A program made the translations under genes and the position numbers. A stretch of 60,134 bases of DNA from Eubacterium sp. ER2 (lineage in GTDB: Bacteria > Bacillota > Clostridia > Lachnospirales > Lachnospiraceae): positions 1 to 60,134 of the forward strand of contig NZ_JPJE01000033.1 in assembly GCF_000765215.1 (NCBI RefSeq), given 5' to 3'. The notes under the pieces were generated by a model. The model had not been told where the DNA came from. It saw only the letters and a program-made list of their open reading frames with translations, and did no database searches. Positions 27,055 to 35,665 of this stretch are shown in pieces (the stretch's first letter is position 1; every line of letters begins with the position of its first letter).

Positions 27055-28392
27055 ATGAGAGAGAATGGAACGATGTTTCGCAATTTTATAGCGGAGGCAG
27101 TGCTGTGTGCAGTGATCTATTTTGGCAGCTTTCTTGCCTCCAGGGGGGGAGTGCATATACTGAGCTCCCTTCTTCTTGTTTTCTATGCCCTGGGCGTTTA
27201 TATCTGCCGTTTCAGGGAGAGCGGGAATCTGGTGGACATGAAGGGACTGTTTGCCCTGGCCTGGGTAGGAGGGCAGGGAATCGCCTGCCTGCAGCTCAGC
27301 CATCTCCAGACAGACTGGAGCGTCTGGACCTGGCTTACCTTTTTCCTGGCTTACATTGGCTTCTGCGCCGGATATATGCGGAGGCAGTCCATGCCGGAGC
27401 ATGTAGCGCTGGCAAAAGACGGGGTGAGGGCAGGAAGGCTGTTACTCTGTGCCTGCGGGCTGGCTGTTGCCTCCTGGGTCTGCTTTCTGATCGAGTTCCT
27501 GGCTGTGGGCTTCATCCCTCTCTTTTCGGATAAGCCCCATGCCTATTCCTATTTCCATGTTTCCGGGGTGCACTATTTTACCATCAGCTGTATTCTGATC
27601 CCGGCGATCACTGTCCTCTACTGGAAGGTGAAGGAGAAGAGGAGCAGGAGAGACTATGTACTGCTGGGGATAGCGAACATAACGGCAGTGGCGGTGCCGG
27701 TGCTGTGTGTATCCAGGTTTCAGCTGCTGTTTGCGGTGGGGTTTGCCGTGGTGGTCTATATACTCACGAACCGGCATCTGAACTGGAAGGTGCTGGTGCT
27801 CCTGCTGGTCATCATGGTTCCCGTCTATGTGGGGCTCACTGTGGCAAGGAACCACGACGTGGAATACCTGAACGGCATCTTTGATATGAAGAACAGCAGC
27901 ACACCCATCTTCATCACGCAGCCCTATATCTATGTAGCCAACAATTTTGAGAACTTTAACTGTCTTGTGGAGCAGATCGCAGAGCACACCTATGGGGTGC
28001 GGATGCTGTTCCCGGTGTTCGCTCTGACAGGTCTGAAATTTATTTTTCCGGAGCTGACAGCAAGTCCTATCTATATTACCAAGCCGGAGCTGACGACTCT
28101 GACCATGTTCTACGATGCCTACTATGATTTCGGGATAGTGGGAGTGCTTCTCCTGGCGCTGATCATTGGTTTTGCTGCCAGGAAGCTGACAGTCTGGATC
28201 CATAAGGGCGGCAACCCGGTGGCTTATCTTTTTTACGGGCAGATTGCGATCTATCTGGGGCTGGCATTTTTTACCACCTGGTTCAGCAATCCCACCACCT
28301 GGTTCTGGCTTGCTCTTACTACGGTGATGTATCTCTTTGTAGGATATCAGAAAAAGGAGGAAGATGGCAGATGGCGGAAAGGATTGAAGTGA
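27055..28392 (+). CDS. Wzy-like oligosaccharide repeat-unit polymerase
   Basis: A 445-residue polytopic protein with about eleven hydrophobic segments and a larger extracytoplasmic loop (about 260-345) containing ARNHDVEYLNG and ITKPELTT. This topology and the position between an initiating transferase, glycosyltransferases and LCP genes match O-antigen/capsule polymerases, which are poorly conserved in sequence. It would join lipid-linked repeat units at the outer face of the membrane. It starts 5 bp after the first LCP gene and overlaps the next gene by 22 bp, so the three are tightly coupled. O-antigen ligase is the main alternative. Confidence 0.75.
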   Translation: MRENGTMFRNFIAEAVLCAVIYFGSFLASRGGVHILSSLLLVFYALGVYICRFRESGNLVDMKGLFALAWVGGQGIACLQLSHLQTDWSVWTWLTFFLAYIGFCAGYMRRQSMPEHVALAKDGVRAGRLLLCACGLAVASWVCFLIEFLAVGFIPLFSDKPHAYSYFHVSGVHYFTISCILIPAITVLYWKVKEKRSRRDYVLLGIANITAVAVPVLCVSRFQLLFAVGFAVVVYILTNRHLNWKVLVLLLVIMVPVYVGLTVARNHDVEYLNGIFDMKNSSTPIFITQPYIYVANNFENFNCLVEQIAEHTYGVRMLFPVFALTGLKFIFPELTASPIYITKPELTTLTMFYDAYYDFGIVGVLLLALIIGFAARKLTVWIHKGGNPVAYLFYGQIAIYLGLAFFTTWFSNPTTWFWLALTTVMYLFVGYQKKEEDGRWRKGLK

Positions 28393-29285
28393 TCATACCG
28401 GTTTACAGGCCGGGAAGGGAGTTTGAAAAGCTGATTCTCAGGCTGAAGAAGCAGACCCGGCTGCCGGACGGGATCCATGTGATCAACACGATATCAGATC
28501 ATTTCCCGGCAAGGTTCTGCATGGAACAGGGAATTCGGGTGACGCACATTGAAAAAGAGCAGTTTGACCATGGCGGTACCAGGGACATGGGGATCCGGCA
28601 GTCAGATGCGGATATTATCGTCTTCATGACTCAGGATGCGGTACCCTATGACAAGTATTTGATCGAGAATCTGATAAAGCCCTTTGAGAGGGACGATGTG
28701 GGAGTGACGTATGCCCGGCAGCTTCCCGGGAAGGACTGCCATGTCATTGAGAGATACACCAGATCCTTTAACTATCCGGAGAAGTCCAGACTGAAAGGAA
28801 AGGAGGATCTGCCGGTTCTTGGGATCAAGACCTTCTTCTGTTCAGATGTGTGTGCGGCCTACAGCAAAAAGGCCTACGAGGAGACAGGCGGATTTGAAAA
28901 GAAGACTATTTTCAACGAAGATATGATCCTGGCAGGCCACATGATTGAAAAGGGATACAAGATCGCCTATGCGGCGGAGGCCAGGGTAATCCACTCCCAC
29001 AATTATACAGGAGTCCAGCAGTTCCACAGAAATTTTGATCTGGCTGTCTCCCAGGCGGATCACCCGGAGGTGTTCGCGGGGATCGCCTCGGAGAGCGAGG
29101 GGATCCGCCTCGTGAAGAATACGGCAAAATATCTGCTGAGAGAGAAGAAGGGATGGCTGATCCCGAAGCTGGTGTGGCAGAGCGGCTGTAAGTATCTGGG
29201 ATACCGACTGGGGCGCAGCTACAGGAAGCTCCCTTTCTGGCTTATAAAAAAATGTACGATGAGCCAGAGTTATTGGGAAAAATAA
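28371..29285 (+). CDS. GT2 glycosyltransferase, rhamnosyltransferase-like
   Basis: A 304-residue family 2 enzyme. It opens IEVIIPVYRPG, has FDHGGTRDMG and the unusual metal site FMTQDAVPYD instead of a plain DxD, then GGFEKKTIFNEDM. The HGGTR and TQDA features are typical of bacterial rhamnosyltransferases. The start overlaps the polymerase gene and is preceded by AAAAAGGAGGAAG inside that gene, indicating coupled translation. It probably adds rhamnose to the lipid-linked unit, using dTDP-rhamnose from RmlABCD; donor assignment is inferred. Confidence 0.85.
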   Translation: MAERIEVIIPVYRPGREFEKLILRLKKQTRLPDGIHVINTISDHFPARFCMEQGIRVTHIEKEQFDHGGTRDMGIRQSDADIIVFMTQDAVPYDKYLIENLIKPFERDDVGVTYARQLPGKDCHVIERYTRSFNYPEKSRLKGKEDLPVLGIKTFFCSDVCAAYSKKAYEETGGFEKKTIFNEDMILAGHMIEKGYKIAYAAEARVIHSHNYTGVQQFHRNFDLAVSQADHPEVFAGIASESEGIRLVKNTAKYLLREKKGWLIPKLVWQSGCKYLGYRLGRSYRKLPFWLIKKCTMSQSYWEK

Positions 29286-29314
29286 TTGCAGTTTTTGAGA
29301 AAATCATGTATAGT
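29286..29314 (+). promoter_or_regulatory. Possible promoter for the second LCP gene
   Basis: TTGCAG (29286-29291), 17-bp spacer, TATAGT (29309-29314). A GCGAAAGGA ribosome site follows near 29350. Confidence 0.45.
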
Positions 29315-29367
29315 ATAGAATGATATGTTCGGAAATCATGTAGTTTTTTAGCGAAAGGATTTTAGTA

Positions 29368-30783
29368 ATGGCAAAAGAAAGAAAGCATTACCGGCGCGGA
29401 CGCAGAAAGAAAAACCGAGGATTTGCTTCCTGGTCTCTCGGGAAGAAGATCGCCTCCATTGTGGGGGGCACCTTCCTGATCGTGGCGGCGGCGGGGGCAG
29501 TGCTGCTGGCCAGCAAACTGGCAAAGATCGATACAGTGGAGCTGGACGCGGATAAGTTGAATATCTCTAAGGAGGCCAGAGAGAGGGGGACGGGATATCT
29601 CAACGTTGCCCTTTTTGGCGTTGACTCCAGAGACAATGAATTAGGGGAGGGGACCAGGAGCGATACGATCATGATCGCCAGCCTCAACCGCGAGACATTG
29701 GAAGTAAAGATATCATCGGTGTATCGTGATACTCTCCTGCAGCAGAGTGATGGAACGCTGAACAAGGCCAATGCGGCCTATGCTTATGGAGGTCCTGAGG
29801 GGGCCGTTGCTATGCTCAATGAGAATCTGGATATGGATATTGAACACTATGTGACGGTGAATTTTAATGCGCTGATTGATGTGATCGATGCCGTTGGCGG
29901 TGTGGAGATCGATGTCCAGCAAGAGGAGATTAGTTATATTAACGGCTATGCGACTGAGATTATTAAGGTGACGGGAAAGGACTCTATGGGAGTAATGGAA
30001 CCGGGGCTTCAGACTTTAAATGGTGTGCAGGCAACAGCCTATTCCCGTATTCGTTATACGGCCGGTGATGACTTTAAGCGTGCTGAGAGGCAGAGAGAGG
30101 TGCTGACAAAAGTTATTGAAAAGCTGCAGGGAGCAAGCCTCTCCCAGATCAATAAGATCATAGATAAGGTATTCCCGGAGGTGTCTACAAACTTTACCCT
30201 CACAGAAATTCTTGATTATGCGCTGGATGCTTTCGACTATAAGCTGGGGGAGACGACGGGATTTCCCTTTGATAAATCGACGGATACGCTGAATAATATA
30301 GGCAGTGTAGTTATTCCTGTGACGTTGGAGAGCAATGTACAGCAGCTTCATGAGTTTTTCTTTGGAACAGAAGATGGATATACACCTTCTTCAACGGTGT
30401 CCACCATCAGTGGAAACATTGTGGCCAAGGCCGGCGATAGGCAGGCAGACACGGATGAGGACAGTCAGGCCATCATGGAACAGCCGGATGATTCCTATTA
30501 CGACTATGACTATGAAAGCAGTTCCGGAAGCTCCAGCGGCAGTGGAAGCTCCGGCAGCGGTGGATCAGGATGGACTGGCGGCAGCGGCGGATCGGGATGG
30601 ACCGGGGACAGCGGTGATGTCAGCGGCGGCAGCGGAAGCGGCGGCGAAGTCAGCGGCGGTTCTGGCGGCAGCGGAGATGGAGGAGCAGAGACTGGGGGCT
30701 CATCCGGTGGAGAGAGCTCCTCGGGCGGCGAAGTCAGCGGCGGCTCTGACGGCAGTGGCGGTGACGCAGTATCCGGATATTAG
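29368..30783 (+). CDS. LCP-family transferase (second copy) with Gly/Ser-rich tail
   Basis: A 471-residue paralogue of the LCP protein at 25922. A basic N-terminus (KHYRRGRRKKNR), one membrane helix (about 30-50) and the LCP domain (about 75-285; VALFGVDSRD, SDTIMIASLN, SVYRDTLLQ, RYTAGDDFKRAERQR) are clear. From about residue 385 the chain becomes a low-complexity tail rich in GSGGSG, GGEVSGGS and acidic Tyr/Asp patches, about 85 residues long and absent from the first copy. The tail may span the wall or display the domain. It has its own probable promoter and is followed by the cohesin-like gene. Confidence 0.92.
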   Translation: MAKERKHYRRGRRKKNRGFASWSLGKKIASIVGGTFLIVAAAGAVLLASKLAKIDTVELDADKLNISKEARERGTGYLNVALFGVDSRDNELGEGTRSDTIMIASLNRETLEVKISSVYRDTLLQQSDGTLNKANAAYAYGGPEGAVAMLNENLDMDIEHYVTVNFNALIDVIDAVGGVEIDVQQEEISYINGYATEIIKVTGKDSMGVMEPGLQTLNGVQATAYSRIRYTAGDDFKRAERQREVLTKVIEKLQGASLSQINKIIDKVFPEVSTNFTLTEILDYALDAFDYKLGETTGFPFDKSTDTLNNIGSVVIPVTLESNVQQLHEFFFGTEDGYTPSSTVSTISGNIVAKAGDRQADTDEDSQAIMEQPDDSYYDYDYESSSGSSSGSGSSGSGGSGWTGGSGGSGWTGDSGDVSGGSGSGGEVSGGSGGSGDGGAETGGSSGGESSSGGEVSGGSDGSGGDAVSGY

Positions 30784-30836
30784 AAATGCTGATGGGCTGA
30801 ATGATTGAAATATTACGAATAAAGAGGAAAAGAACA

Positions 30837-32447
30837 ATGAAAAGATTGAGAAAAGCATTAATGGCATTGATGGCGGTGTGTATGCTGGTTTCAGGTTTTT
30901 CCTTTTCTGCATACGCATCCTCGGGGCAGCTCCGCTTTTCTGACCCCTCCACGACTGTGGGGGCGGAGGTGGAAGTGACAGCTACCTTTACCGGTACAGT
31001 GGCGGTGCAGTCAGCAGAGGCGACCCTCACCTATGACACATCCATGCTCCGGTTTGTGGAGGGAAGTCAGGTGACGGACAACAACGGCACCCTGTCCCTG
31101 AGCGGTGCGGGAGACGGAACCTCCACACAGCTGAACTTTACGATGACCTTCCAGGCCCTCAAGGAGGGTACAACGGTGATCGAGATTTCCTCTGCTTCTG
31201 GTACAGATGTCGATGGAGATGATATTGATGTTACAAGAGGTCAGTCTACGATCACCATCGGACCTGGGGATCCCTCCCTGATTCAGGACACTGCAGCGGC
31301 GTCGGCCAACGGGCCTTCGGTGGAGGTGAACGGGACATCCTATGTGGTTTCCGGAGATTTCTCCGACGCCATCATACCCGGAGGCTTTGAACGCTCTGAG
31401 ATGCAGTTTGAGGGACAGACCTGTACAGTAGTCACACAAGCTGCCAGCGGCGCGACGGCTATGTACCTTGTGCCGGCTGCCGGAGGGGATGGAGACTTTT
31501 TCCTCTACAACACGAATGATGGAACCTTTTCTCCCTTTGAGGAGATCGAACTCTCCACGGACCGGTATCTGATCCTTCTGCAGAACGACGGTTCAGTGGA
31601 TATCCCGGGAGGATACCAGGAGACTACGCTCACCTTGAACGGCAAGGAGTTCCCGGCATGGCAGAACACCAACAACACAGAGTACTATCTGGTGTACGGC
31701 CTGAACAGTGACGGAAACAGCGTGCTCTATCAGTATGACACAGCGGATGGCACCTATCAGAGATATGTGCGCCCTCTGTCCATCTCCACAGATGATTCCG
31801 GAGAGGCGGACGGGATACTGGGATCAATCCTTCAGTTTATCCAGGACAATCTGCGCTGGGTAATGGTTGCCGCCTGCGTGCTGTTTGTGCTTGTGGTGAT
31901 CATCCTGATTGTGGCTCTTGTAAAGCTGCATCACCGCAACCTGGAGCTGGACGACCTCTATGACGAGTACGGCATTGACCTGGAGGAGGAGCCGGAGGAA
32001 GTGCCGGACAAGAAAAAGAAAGATAAGAAGGCCAATAAGAAGTCGAAGAAGCAGGACAAGCTGGCCCTGGACGAGGACTCTGAGCTTGATGATGACTTTG
32101 AGGACTACGAGGACGAGGACTTTGAGGACGGCTTTGACAGCGACTATGAAGATGAATACGATCTGGATGGCGATGATGATAATGATGACAGCTATGATGA
32201 GGAAGACGACTACGATGAGGACTATGAGGAGGATTACGACGCCTTTGTAAGAGGTGCAAAGCGATCTTACGACGATGCGCCCCGCCGCAGCCGCCGCTCA
32301 GGTGACGAGGAGGACATTGACGATCTGGATGAGCTTCTGAACGCGCGGGTGAGAGAGCCGGCGAAGAGACCGAAGAAGGAGTCCCAGAGACGCAGCCATG
32401 CGGAGGCGGACGATACCTTCAAGATGGATATCATTGATCTGGATTAA
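30837..32447 (+). CDS. Cohesin-like membrane protein with charged cytoplasmic tail
   Basis: A 536-residue type I membrane protein. A signal peptide (MKRLRKALMALMAVCMLVSG, cut after about residue 28) is followed by a cohesin-like beta-sandwich (about 30-150: LRFSDPSTTVGAEVEVTATF, LTYDTSMLRFVEGS, LNFTMTFQALKEG). A second extracellular part (about 165-325) ends at a membrane helix (about 343-370). The cytoplasmic tail (about 375-536) has a Lys-rich patch, then a long run of Asp/Glu/Tyr, then Arg-rich segments. Cohesin folds bind dockerins in cellulosomes; no dockerin was seen here, so the partner is unknown. AGAGGAAAAG sets the start at 30837. It directly follows the second LCP gene and may act with it. 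Confidence 0.75.
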   Translation: MKRLRKALMALMAVCMLVSGFSFSAYASSGQLRFSDPSTTVGAEVEVTATFTGTVAVQSAEATLTYDTSMLRFVEGSQVTDNNGTLSLSGAGDGTSTQLNFTMTFQALKEGTTVIEISSASGTDVDGDDIDVTRGQSTITIGPGDPSLIQDTAAASANGPSVEVNGTSYVVSGDFSDAIIPGGFERSEMQFEGQTCTVVTQAASGATAMYLVPAAGGDGDFFLYNTNDGTFSPFEEIELSTDRYLILLQNDGSVDIPGGYQETTLTLNGKEFPAWQNTNNTEYYLVYGLNSDGNSVLYQYDTADGTYQRYVRPLSISTDDSGEADGILGSILQFIQDNLRWVMVAACVLFVLVVIILIVALVKLHHRNLELDDLYDEYGIDLEEEPEEVPDKKKKDKKANKKSKKQDKLALDEDSELDDDFEDYEDEDFEDGFDSDYEDEYDLDGDDDNDDSYDEEDDYDEDYEEDYDAFVRGAKRSYDDAPRRSRRSGDEEDIDDLDELLNARVREPAKRPKKESQRRSHAEADDTFKMDIIDLD

Positions 32448-32459
32448 CAGCTTTCGGTA

Positions 32460-32495
32460 AAAAAGGAGAATGTGGGAAACTGCATTCTCCTTTTT
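32460..32495 (+). terminator. Rho-independent terminator after the cohesin-like gene
   Basis: 13-bp perfect stem (32460-32472 and 32483-32495; core AGGAGAATG/CATTCTCCT), 10-nt loop, and a T-run that forms part of the right arm and continues as TTTTTCTTT. Confidence 0.9.
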
Positions 32496-32496
32496 C

Positions 32497-32525
32497 TTTA
32501 CACATGGACGTATTTTTGATACAAT
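32497..32525 (+). promoter_or_regulatory. Sigma-A promoter for glmS
   Basis: TTTACA (32497-32502), 17-bp spacer, TACAAT (32520-32525). The leader to the ATG at 32586 is about 55-60 nt, too short for a glmS ribozyme. Confidence 0.7.
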
Positions 32526-32585
32526 ACAGCTTGATAATGCAAAAAAAACGGATATATGTACAAATTTAAGTGAGGAGAAAAGATT

Positions 32586-34412
32586 ATGTGTGGAATAGTT
32601 GGGTATATTGGAGATCAGCAGGCAGCGCCTATCTTGTTGGATGGGCTGGAGAAGCTGGAGTACAGAGGATACGATTCGGCCGGTATTGCGGTCTATGACG
32701 GTGAGAAGATTAACGTGATGAAGGCGCAGGGAAGGCTGAAGGTGTTGAGAGAGCTGAGCCACGATGGAGAGCTGCTTCCCGGGACTCTGGGGATCGGGCA
32801 CACCAGATGGGCTACCCACGGAGCCCCCTCTGACAGGAACGCGCATCCCCATTTCAACCAGGACAGGACTATTGCAGTGGTGCACAACGGCATCATCGAG
32901 AACTACCTCAAGCTGAAGAAAAAGCTGGAGAAGAAGGGCTATAATTTTGTCTCTGAGACGGACACAGAGATCATCGCCCAGCTGCTGGACTACTACTATG
33001 ACGGAAATCCGCTGCGGGCTATCACGAAGGTGATGCACCGGATGGAGGGCTCCTACGCCCTGGGGATTATTTTCAGCGACCATCCGGATGAGCTCTACGC
33101 GGTCCGCAAGGACAGCCCGCTCATTGTGGGCCACACCAAAGGTGGCAGCATCATTGCCTCCGATGTGCCGGCAGTGCTGAAGTACACAAGAGATGTGGTT
33201 TTCATAGAGAACGAGGAGATTGTCCGCATGACAGAGGACCAGATGGAATTCTTCAATGTGGATGAGGAGGCCATTGAGAAGGAGACAGTCCACATCGACT
33301 GGGATGTCAACGCGGCGGAAAAGGGCGGATATGAGCACTTCATGCTGAAGGAGATGTATGAGCAGCCAAAGGCTATCACGGACACCTTCTCCCCCAGGCT
33401 GAAGGACGGGAAGATTGTCATCGAGGAGCTGGGGCTGAGCGACGAGGATATCAGGGCCATCCGTAAGATCATGATCGTGGCCTGCGGCTCCGCCTACCAT
33501 ACGGGCATGACCAGCAAGTACGTGTTTGAGGGGCTGACCAGAATTCCCGTGGAGGTGGATCTGGCTTCCGAGTTCCGCTACAGGGATCCCATTCTGGAGG
33601 AAGGAACCCTTCTGATCGTGGTCAGCCAGTCCGGGGAGACGGCGGACACACTGGCGGCCCTGCGGGAGGCAAAATCCAAGGGCGTGCGGGTGCTTGGCAT
33701 TGTAAATGTAGTGGGAAGCTCCATTGCCAGAGAGGCGGACAATGTGATGTACACCTGGGCCGGCCCGGAGATCGCCGTGGCCACCACAAAAGCCTACTCG
33801 GCCCAGCTCATTGCTCTCTATCTGCTGGCTATGAAGTTTGCCCATGTGAGGGGCAAACTGTCTGACGAGGGACTGGCCGGGATGATCGAGGAGATGAAGG
33901 AGCTGCCCGCCCAGGTGGAGATGATGCTGAACAACCAGAACAAGATACAGAAATTCGCCAACCGCTATCTGGCGGCCAGGAGCATTTTCTTCATCGGGAG
34001 AGGGATCGACTATGCCATTTCTCTGGAGGGCTCTCTGAAGCTGAAGGAGGTATCCTACATCCACTCCGAGGCCTACGCGGCTGGTGAGCTGAAGCACGGG
34101 ACCATCTCGCTTATTGAGGAGGGAACCCTGGTGTGCGCGGTGCTGACTCAGGAGGAGCTCTACAAGAAGACTATCAGCAACATGGTGGAGGTCAGGACGA
34201 GGGGAGCCTTTGTCATGGCGATCACCAATGTGGACAATACAGAGGTGGAGAAGGCGGCGGACTACGTTGTCTACATCCCGAAGACGAACAAGTATTTCAC
34301 TAATTCACTGGCCATCATCCCGCTGCAGCTCTTTGGCTACTACGTGGCTGTGGGCAGGGGATGCGATGTGGATAAGCCGAGAAACCTTGCCAAATCCGTC
34401 ACAGTAGAGTAA
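32586..34412 (+). CDS. glmS: Glucosamine-6-phosphate synthase (isomerising)
   Basis: A 608-residue enzyme making glucosamine-6-phosphate from fructose-6-phosphate and glutamine, the entry to UDP-GlcNAc and peptidoglycan. It starts MCGIVGYIG, with the catalytic Cys exposed after Met removal. The glutaminase domain (1-240) has GHTRWATHG and HNGIIENY. Two SIS domains follow (about 285-425 and 455-600) with ACGSAYHTG, SQSGETADT and ELKHGTISL. The C-terminus ends KPRNLAKSVTVE, a GlmS hallmark. TGAGGAGAAAAG precedes the start. Unlike many Firmicutes glmS genes it has no room for the self-cleaving ribozyme. Confidence 0.98.
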   Translation: MCGIVGYIGDQQAAPILLDGLEKLEYRGYDSAGIAVYDGEKINVMKAQGRLKVLRELSHDGELLPGTLGIGHTRWATHGAPSDRNAHPHFNQDRTIAVVHNGIIENYLKLKKKLEKKGYNFVSETDTEIIAQLLDYYYDGNPLRAITKVMHRMEGSYALGIIFSDHPDELYAVRKDSPLIVGHTKGGSIIASDVPAVLKYTRDVVFIENEEIVRMTEDQMEFFNVDEEAIEKETVHIDWDVNAAEKGGYEHFMLKEMYEQPKAITDTFSPRLKDGKIVIEELGLSDEDIRAIRKIMIVACGSAYHTGMTSKYVFEGLTRIPVEVDLASEFRYRDPILEEGTLLIVVSQSGETADTLAALREAKSKGVRVLGIVNVVGSSIAREADNVMYTWAGPEIAVATTKAYSAQLIALYLLAMKFAHVRGKLSDEGLAGMIEEMKELPAQVEMMLNNQNKIQKFANRYLAARSIFFIGRGIDYAISLEGSLKLKEVSYIHSEAYAAGELKHGTISLIEEGTLVCAVLTQEELYKKTISNMVEVRTRGAFVMAITNVDNTEVEKAADYVVYIPKTNKYFTNSLAIIPLQLFGYYVAVGRGCDVDKPRNLAKSVTVE

Positions 34413-34453
34413 GATATCAGCAGTACGAAAGAAAGTGGAAGAGGAATTTGCTG

Positions 34454-35554
34454 ATGAAATACGATTATCTTATAGTGGGAGCCGGCCTTTTTGGCGCGGT
34501 GTTTGCCAGGGAGGCCATGGACAGGGGAAAGACCTGCCTTGTGCTGGACAGAAGGGACCACATTGGGGGAAATATTTACACAGAAGAGATAGAGGGCATC
34601 CAGGTACACCGGTACGGGGCCCACATTTTCCATACCTCGGACAGGAGAGTCTGGGATTACATCAACCGGTACGCGGAGTTTAACAACTATATCAACTCTC
34701 CGGTGGCTGTGTACAGGGATGAGCTGTACAATCTCCCCTTTAACATGAACACCTTCAGCCGGATGTGGAACATCCGCACGCCCCGGGAGGCTAAGGAGAT
34801 CATCGAGGGGCAGATCGCGGATCTGCATATCGAGGAGCCGGGGAACCTGGAGGAGCAGGCACTCTCCCTTGTGGGGCGGGATGTGTACGAGAAGCTGGTG
34901 AAGGGCTACACGGAGAAGCAGTGGGGAAGAGACTGCAAGGATCTGCCCGCCTTTATCATCCGCAGGCTGCCCCTGCGCTTCACCTATGACAACAATTATT
35001 TCAATGACAGGTATCAGGGCATCCCCATCGGCGGCTATACCAGTATCGTCCGGAAGCTCCTTAAGGGGGCGGATGTTCGGACGGGCGTGGACTACCTGAA
35101 GGAGAGAGAGGCCTATGAGGGCGCCGCTGGGAGGATCGTTTTCACCGGCATGATCGATGAGTACTACGGCTACAGGCTGGGACCTCTGGAGTACAGGAGC
35201 GTCCGGTTCGAGACAGAGGTGCTGGACTGTGACAACTACCAGGGGAACGCGGTGGTCAACTACACGGACAGGGAGGTGCCCTGGACCAGGATCATCGAGC
35301 ATAAGCATTTTGAGTTCGGAACCCAGGAAAAGACCGTGATCTCCCGGGAGTATTCCTCTGAGTGGAAGGTGGGGGATGAGCCCTACTACCCGGTTAATGA
35401 CGAAAAGAACTCCCACCTCTATGAGGAGTACGCCGCCCTGGCAGCGGAGGAGAAAAACGTGATCTTCGGCGGCAGGCTGGGAGCCTACCGGTATTACGAC
35501 ATGGACAAGGTGATCGCCAGTGCCCTGGAGCTTGCGAAAAAAGAACTGGCATAA
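34454..35554 (+). CDS. glf: UDP-galactopyranose mutase
   Basis: A 366-residue flavoprotein that interconverts UDP-galactopyranose and UDP-galactofuranose. The FAD-binding motif is IVGAGLFGAVFA, followed by HIGGNIYTE, RYGAHIFHT, YNLPFNMNTF and YTEKQWGRDC; GGRLGAYRYYDMD lies near the end. ATG 34454 is preferred to an in-frame TTG at 34448 because AGAGGA is too close to the latter. It is 41 bp after glmS, so the two may be cotranscribed. It implies that galactofuranose enters some surface glycan of this cell; the matching transferase is not identified. Confidence 0.96.
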   Translation: MKYDYLIVGAGLFGAVFAREAMDRGKTCLVLDRRDHIGGNIYTEEIEGIQVHRYGAHIFHTSDRRVWDYINRYAEFNNYINSPVAVYRDELYNLPFNMNTFSRMWNIRTPREAKEIIEGQIADLHIEEPGNLEEQALSLVGRDVYEKLVKGYTEKQWGRDCKDLPAFIIRRLPLRFTYDNNYFNDRYQGIPIGGYTSIVRKLLKGADVRTGVDYLKEREAYEGAAGRIVFTGMIDEYYGYRLGPLEYRSVRFETEVLDCDNYQGNAVVNYTDREVPWTRIIEHKHFEFGTQEKTVISREYSSEWKVGDEPYYPVNDEKNSHLYEEYAALAAEEKNVIFGGRLGAYRYYDMDKVIASALELAKKELA

Positions 35555-35665
35555 AAGGCTGCAGACGAGTTTTAACATTATTTAATCAATTCATCACAGT
35601 TTAAACACAATTATACGTTAGACTACAGTCATAGAAAGCATGAGATTATGAAAGGAGTCTGCACT

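Noticed and set aside
30520-30780. Microsatellite or foreign insert in the second LCP gene
   Set aside because: The reading frame stays open and encodes a Gly/Ser-rich tail ending in a normal stop, so it is a coding low-complexity region.
32526-32585. glmS ribozyme expected in a Firmicutes glmS leader
   Set aside because: Only about 60 nt lie between the promoter -10 and the start codon, and the terminator of the previous gene is just upstream. The ribozyme needs well over 100 nt and no matching core is visible.
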